Made by a program: the position numbers and the translations under genes
In this document: positions 61,195 through 64,000 of the stretch, piece after piece
Layout: each line of letters begins with the position of its first letter
How positions within the stretch are numbered: the stretch's first letter is position 1
The notes under the pieces: generated by a model
What the model saw: only the letters and a program-made list of their open reading frames with translations
Told to the model about the DNA's origin: nothing
Database searches by the model: none
Origin: JBLMXQ01 sp050257855
Lineage (GTDB): Bacteria > Acidobacteriota > Vicinamibacteria > Vicinamibacterales > CAVVIG01
NCBI GenBank assembly: GCA_050257855.1
Contig: JBLMXQ010000129.1
Location: 1-64,000, forward strand
DNA: 64,000 nucleotides
Direction of reading: 5' to 3'

Positions 61195-61961
61195 CGAAGA
61201 CCTCCAGACGCGAGCGGCAGGCGCTGCAGCGTCAACCCCTGCCCCTGACCCTGCACCGGCGCCGCACTCGCATGGTGGTTCTGCTCGTCCGACAACGCCG
61301 CATCGGCGACGCGCTCCAGAACGCCGACCCGCGCCACCGTCATCTCGACGACCTGGTGAACACCGCGCGGGCCAAACGCTTCCGCACGCAGCGCGATCAC
61401 GCCCGCTCCCGGGTTCCGGGACCCGATACCGTCGTGCAGGGGATCGCCGTCGGTCTCCGCCGGATCGTCGCCGATCATGACGACGACGTAGAACGGCGAC
61501 TCGATGTCCGGCGTCGGCAGCAGGTCCTCGAGCGGCCCGTAGGCGTACAGTTGCCACCGGGGATTGTTGGTCCCCCATGGGCGCTCGGCGGTGCTCGCGT
61601 CCATCTCCGCCGCCGTACAGGACGCCGGGTGCCCGCAGTTCGCCACGTTGCGGATCGCGCTCAGATTTACGACCGTGCCTGCGTCGGTCGTCCTGGTTCC
61701 ATCAGGTGCTCCGTCCACGAAGCCCGAGCGCACCGAACCGTCGAGCAACGGGTTCCAGTCGGGTACCGTGAGCAGATCGCCGGCCGCGCGCTCGACCGCC
61801 GCGTCGGCCGCGTCGAGCGCCTCGTGAGTGTGGCTGAAGCGGCCGGCGATGAGCGTTTCCGACATCGTGATGAGAACGATGGCCACGCCGAGAGCGGACA
61901 TCAGCAGCATCGCGAGAAGCGCGACGACAAGCGCCGCGCCGTGATCTGATTCGAGCGTCAT
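61191..61961 (-). CDS. PilX-like minor pilin / pilus assembly protein
   Basis: 256 residues. N-terminal 'HGAALVVALLAMLLMSALGV' is the PilX-type hydrophobic helix without a strict prepilin G/E cleavage site, followed by 'ITMSETLIAGRFSHTHEALD' and 'AADAAVERAAGDLL'. Soluble domain to the end. Lies between pilW and pilY1; the ATG/TGA overlap with pilY1 implies coupling. Confidence 0.75.
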   Translation of the reverse strand: MTLESDHGAALVVALLAMLLMSALGVAIVLITMSETLIAGRFSHTHEALDAADAAVERAAGDLLTVPDWNPLLDGSVRSGFVDGAPDGTRTTDAGTVVNLSAIRNVANCGHPASCTAAEMDASTAERPWGTNNPRWQLYAYGPLEDLLPTPDIESPFYVVVMIGDDPAETDGDPLHDGIGSRNPGAGVIALRAEAFGPRGVHQVVEMTVARVGVLERVADAALSDEQNHHASAAPVQGQGQGLTLQRLPLASGGLR

Positions 61962-61964
61962 GAT

Positions 61965-63140
61965 CTACCTTCCCAGGCTCATGTTCTGCGGCGTGATTTC
62001 GAACCGTGCTTCCTGATCGGGCACGAACCGGCCGCGCGCCGTCCCGCCCCGCGCGAAGAGGACCCCCGCCGGGCCGCGCAGCGCGTCGACTGCCGCTTCG
62101 ACGCGAACGGTGACGGCGACTCGCCGGATACGCAGCAAGTCTGCGTCCCAACGGGTCGGCGCCTCCGCGTCGGGACACCAGGGACCATCCGTCAACTGCG
62201 CCGCGGTCAGCGGCACCAGCCCGCTCGAGGGGCCCAACGCGGCGAGGCGCGGCACCTGCCGGCCGCTGACCGTGTCGACGGCGAACGCGCAGTTCTCGCC
62301 CGCCGGGTAGGCCGCGCCGCCCGTTGCCGCAAGCGGCGGCGGCGCCGGCCCGTACGTCGTCCATGGCCCGACAGGATCCGAGAGCGGCTGCGCGAGGGAG
62401 GGCGGCGCCGGATCGCCGTAGTACTCGAACGTGAGGCCGACCACGTGATCCGCGACGGGAACGTCGGGATCGCCGTCGCCGCTGTAGCTCGCCAGCTCGT
62501 CGATGTCGCGCGCGCCGTCGTGTTTCAGGTACAGCGTCGTCGCCTCTGCCTGCACGATGACCGCGCCGGCGGGATAGTCGCCGAGCTGCGGCGAGCTGTC
62601 GACCTGCAGCGTGCCCGCGGCGGCGTCCACGCCCGTCACTTCAGCCAGGTCGCGCCGGCCCGAAGTCGGGTCGTACAGCAAGACCGTCATTCCGGTTGCG
62701 AACCCGCACGCGGCGCGCGAACACTCCCCGGTGTCCAGCATGAGCGTCGGAGATGGTCCGCTGACCGCGTTCGCGAGCCGCGCCTGCGCGGCTCGGGCGG
62801 GAACTGACATGATGCCGATCGTGTCGCGCCTGAACGTCCCGCCGGGATCGCTGTCGGCAATGCCCAGCCGCGACGGCACGACCGGCGCGAACGCGCGCAG
62901 GAGTGGCCCGTCGGCGCCGTACGGACCCGCGCCTGCGTCGAGGAGCGCCGACGAGACGGCGTCCACGGCGACCCGCAGCCGCTGCTGCACATCGGCGGTT
63001 TCCGACTCGGCCTGGAAGATGCCGTGCGACGGATCGAGCAGCGCGAACACCGCCGCGGTCACCACCGCGGTCACGCCCATCGCCACGACGAGCTCGACGA
63101 GGGAGAAGGCTCGGCTGAAGCCTCGCGCCCCTTCGCGCAT
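61965..63140 (-). CDS. PilW-like minor pilin
   Basis: 391 residues from ATG 63140; frame extends further upstream but the prepilin motif sets the start. Type IV prepilin motif 'GFSRAFSLVELVVAMGVTAV' near residue 8-27 (cleavage before Phe, conserved Glu). Long pseudopilin body with three Cys pairs ('DTGECSRAACGFATG'). Priming complex component. ATG shares its A with the PilV-type stop (TGATG). Confidence 0.8.
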   Translation of the reverse strand: MREGARGFSRAFSLVELVVAMGVTAVVTAAVFALLDPSHGIFQAESETADVQQRLRVAVDAVSSALLDAGAGPYGADGPLLRAFAPVVPSRLGIADSDPGGTFRRDTIGIMSVPARAAQARLANAVSGPSPTLMLDTGECSRAACGFATGMTVLLYDPTSGRRDLAEVTGVDAAAGTLQVDSSPQLGDYPAGAVIVQAEATTLYLKHDGARDIDELASYSGDGDPDVPVADHVVGLTFEYYGDPAPPSLAQPLSDPVGPWTTYGPAPPPLAATGGAAYPAGENCAFAVDTVSGRQVPRLAALGPSSGLVPLTAAQLTDGPWCPDAEAPTRWDADLLRIRRVAVTVRVEAAVDALRGPAGVLFARGGTARGRFVPDQEARFEITPQNMSLGR

Positions 63141-63658
63141 CACATGCCTTTCCTCGTGCGGACGGCGACGAGGCGCACGCTGTTGCCGAGAGCCGAAGAG
63201 TCGCCGGAAGCAGCGCTTCGCCTGAAGCCGGCTACCACCTGCACGACGATGATGTCGTTGCCGAATCCCGGAAGCGGCTCGATGGACCACCGGCGGACGA
63301 CGACCGTGCCGGGCGGCGGAGAACCGCCTGTGCCCAGAGACCGTCCGCGGCCGTCAAGGTAGTCGCAGTACCCGGGAACGTCTTTCGACAGCGCACCTGC
63401 CGGCGACGGCTGCAACCCGGGTTCGGTGACCGGAAGCCCGAGCGGATCGACGCTCCACGCGAGCGCACGCAGCTGCTCCATCTTCTGACGCGCCGCCACG
63501 GCGGCCTCCGTCGTGACGCGCGCATTCGCGTTGGCGCCGGTCGCCAGGACGAATAGTTGCGCGAGCGACGTCAACGCGACCGCGAGAATCGAGACAGCGA
63601 CGAGCACCTCGACGAGCGAGAAGCCGTCGTTCGACCGACGGCGTCGACGGAATCGCAT
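63140..63658 (-). CDS. PilV-like minor pilin
   Basis: 172 residues from ATG 63658, preceded by an in-frame upstream ATG at 63706. Prepilin motif 'NDGFSLVEVLVAVSILAVAL' with G/F cleavage and Glu. Body carries one short Cys region ('GYCDYLDGRG'). First gene of the visible minor-pilin operon, which reads PilV-PilW-PilX-PilY1. No FimT/FimU-type gene is present between it and the upstream TPR gene. Confidence 0.82.
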   Translation of the reverse strand: MRFRRRRRSNDGFSLVEVLVAVSILAVALTSLAQLFVLATGANANARVTTEAAVAARQKMEQLRALAWSVDPLGLPVTEPGLQPSPAGALSKDVPGYCDYLDGRGRSLGTGGSPPPGTVVVRRWSIEPLPGFGNDIIVVQVVAGFRRSAASGDSSALGNSVRLVAVRTRKGM

Positions 63659-63812
63659 GGCTCGCGCGTCGAGACAGCAACTCGCGGTCCACGTGCGCCA
63701 CGGCACGAAATGCGAGGAAACCTGCGGGTTGGACGCCGCTCCGGCGCAGCGGGATTGCAGCCGCTACAACCGGCGGCGGCGCGCGGATTGTGAGAACTGC
63801 ACTGCGGAGCCG

Positions 63813-64000
63813 TTACTGCGGAGAGGCTGGCGCAGCGTTCGCGAGCGCGGCGATCTGCGCTTTCACGCGTGCGGCGTCCGGTGCCGCCGGGCTCATGTCC
63901 AGATATGTCTGGTACTCGCGTGCGGCATCGGCCGGCCGGCCGACGCGCTGCAGGCTCGCGGCCAGCGACAGGTGGAACGTCGGCTCGCCTGGCGCGAGCT
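63813..64000 (-). CDS. C-terminal fragment of a TPR protein (cut by window edge)
   Basis: About 62 residues read on the minus strand to TAA at 63813-63815: '...GEPTFHLSLAASLQRVG', 'PADAAREYQTYLDMSP', 'AAPDAARVKAQIAALANAAP'. This is a tetratricopeptide repeat end, as in the periplasmic or pilus-associated PilF-type proteins. The N-terminus lies outside the window. The 154 bases between its stop and the pilV start show no gene; no sigma-54 promoter with the right GG-GC spacing was found. Confidence 0.65.
   Translation of the reverse strand, partial: LAPGEPTFHLSLAASLQRVGRPADAAREYQTYLDMSPAAPDAARVKAQIAALANAAPASPQ

Overview
The window is a high-GC, densely coded bacterial chromosome segment with no phage, transposase, CRISPR or RNA-gene signature that I could see. 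The best guess for the source is an Acidobacteriota member, probably class Vicinamibacteria. The pointers are a secreted acidobacterial-type VWFA-related protein, a small coiled-coil exported protein next to an NtrC-type regulator, a long SMC, the Gram-negative outer-membrane (OmpA) and Tat genes, and the codon bias. This is an inference from gene content, not from a marker-gene tree.

Layout. 1-13 kb is a mixed metabolic and envelope block: a YetF-like membrane protein, a P1-family peptidase overlapping a DNPH1-like nucleotide N-hydrolase, a glycosylasparaginase, a threonine dehydratase-like enzyme, glycogen phosphorylase, a relic of a glyoxalase-fold gene, small exported proteins, a PrcB-like/VWFA pair, an M24 peptidase and an HtrA protease. 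13-18.7 kb holds a MidA-type methyltransferase, a membrane protein, a CYTH enzyme, and a MurU-like/AmgK-like pair that suggests cell-wall sugar recycling. 18.7-31.2 kb is the translation and RNA core: asnS, rimO, rimP-nusA-infB-rbfA-nrnA-truB-rpsO-pnp. A copper-binding cupredoxin follows.

31.7-40.1 kb (minus strand) is a tightly packed [NiFe]-hydrogenase maturation operon, read hypF-hypC-hypD-hypE-formyltransferase-crotonase-hypA-hypB-nickel transporter. No hydrogenase structural genes are present in the window. Two non-standard genes inside it, a PurN-like formyltransferase and an enoyl-CoA hydratase-fold protein, together reproduce the two halves of HypX, the enzyme that makes the CO ligand from formyl-tetrahydrofolate. 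I regard this split, two-gene HypX-like module as the most interesting item here. hypC also carries an in-frame 84-bp tandem repeat containing hairpins.

40.2-48.0 kb (minus strand) holds an M48 protease, a DUF4097 lipoprotein, smc with unusual insertions and the protease ctpA. 48.1-52.3 kb (plus strand) holds tatA-tatC, an OmpA-family porin-like protein and a HEAT-repeat protein. Then come proS and nadB (minus) divergent from aroB (plus) across a palindrome-rich 48-bp spacer. From 56.5 kb to the end, on the minus strand, is a minor-pilin operon (pilV, pilW, pilX, pilY1), a coiled-coil exported protein and a sigma-54 response regulator, preceded by the C-terminal end of a TPR protein cut by the window edge.

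A recurring peculiarity is a set of perfect or near-perfect short tandem arrays with 7-9 bp units. They lie between co-directional genes and replace the expected ribosome-binding region (4349, 13105, 22059 and 26293). No gene-free stretch exceeds 300 bases; the longest, 46133-46379, is described separately.
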